A stretch of DNA of 5,914 nucleotides, from assembly GCA_031275035.1 (NCBI GenBank), contig JAISPH010000006.1, forward strand, positions 1-5,914, written 5' to 3'. The position numbers and the translations under genes are program-made. The notes under the pieces are model-generated. The model saw only the letters and a program-made list of their open reading frames with translations, did no database searches and had not been told where the DNA came from. Each line of letters starts with the position of its first letter. Within the stretch, counting starts at the first letter, position 1. This document shows, one piece after another, positions 5,879 to 5,914 of the stretch. The DNA comes from Treponema sp. Its GTDB lineage: Bacteria > Spirochaetota > Spirochaetia > Treponematales > Breznakiellaceae.

Positions 5879-5895
5879 CCCCCCACCCCCCCCCC
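5878..5895. repeat. Homopolymeric C tract (C7-A-C10)
   Basis: Seven C (5878-5884), one A, then ten C (5886-5895). The minus strand is correspondingly G-rich. Tracts of this length are prone to slippage and to sequencing error. Confidence 0.85.
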
Positions 5896-5914
5896 ACGTA
5901 TAGCGTAGGTTTTG

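Larger units (their letters stand above)
5731..5914. other. Stretch with no supported gene
   Basis: No reading frame here resembles a protein. It holds a plus-strand TTGACA (5763-5768) with a poor TACCCT 17 bp further on, a GGAGGG followed by a 22-codon reading frame (TTG 5840 to TAG 5908), an inverted repeat and a C-rich tract. A minus-strand frame (to 5897) continues into the array and looks fortuitous. Confidence 0.6.

Noticed and set aside
5418..5897. 159-codon minus-strand protein
   Set aside because: Most of it is the translated repeat array, there is no clear ribosome binding site, and the N-terminal part comes from the C/G tract. It is treated as fortuitous.

Overview
This looks like a bacterial chromosome segment that is GC-rich in its genes. 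All convincing genes are on the minus strand, so they read from high to low coordinates. The combination of a LapA-like membrane protein, a TPR-like exported protein, a MiaB with an HLCVQHGS motif, and FolE2 is reminiscent of a spirochaete such as an insect-gut Treponema. That taxonomic guess is a weak inference from memory and no marker gene here fixes it.

Layout, in the direction of minus-strand transcription. (1) 5914-5251 is a non-coding region holding an unusual array of about ten AT-rich 25-bp palindromic units on a 37-bp period, separated by GC-rich 12-nt spacers. Two related variant elements lie within it, and a C7-A-C10 tract next to an inverted repeat lies on its outer side. (2) A possible terminator (5245-5217) and a good sigma70-type promoter (5211-5182) lead into thiN (thiamine pyrophosphokinase, 5104-4481). 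(3) A 105-bp gap carries a perfect 10-bp inverted repeat and a promoter very close to the next start codon. (4) Six tightly packed genes follow: folD (GTG start), folE2 (GTG start, 4-bp overlap), a 130-residue glycine-rich membrane protein (ATGA overlap), miaB, a LapA-like two-helix membrane protein, and a TPR-like exported protein that runs off the left edge. Spacings of -14 to +9 bp imply one translationally coupled operon.

How the genes fit together: FolE2 opens the tetrahydrofolate pathway from GTP. FolD interconverts one-carbon units on tetrahydrofolate. ThiN makes thiamine diphosphate from thiamine. MiaB 2-methylthiolates i6A37 in tRNA. The set is cofactor and tRNA maintenance followed by envelope-associated proteins, and joint regulation is inferred from spacing only.

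The two most unusual signals are the 37-bp palindrome array and a pair of perfect GC-rich hairpins at the 3' end of folE2. The hairpins encode an apparent C-terminal extension just ahead of the next gene's ribosome binding site.
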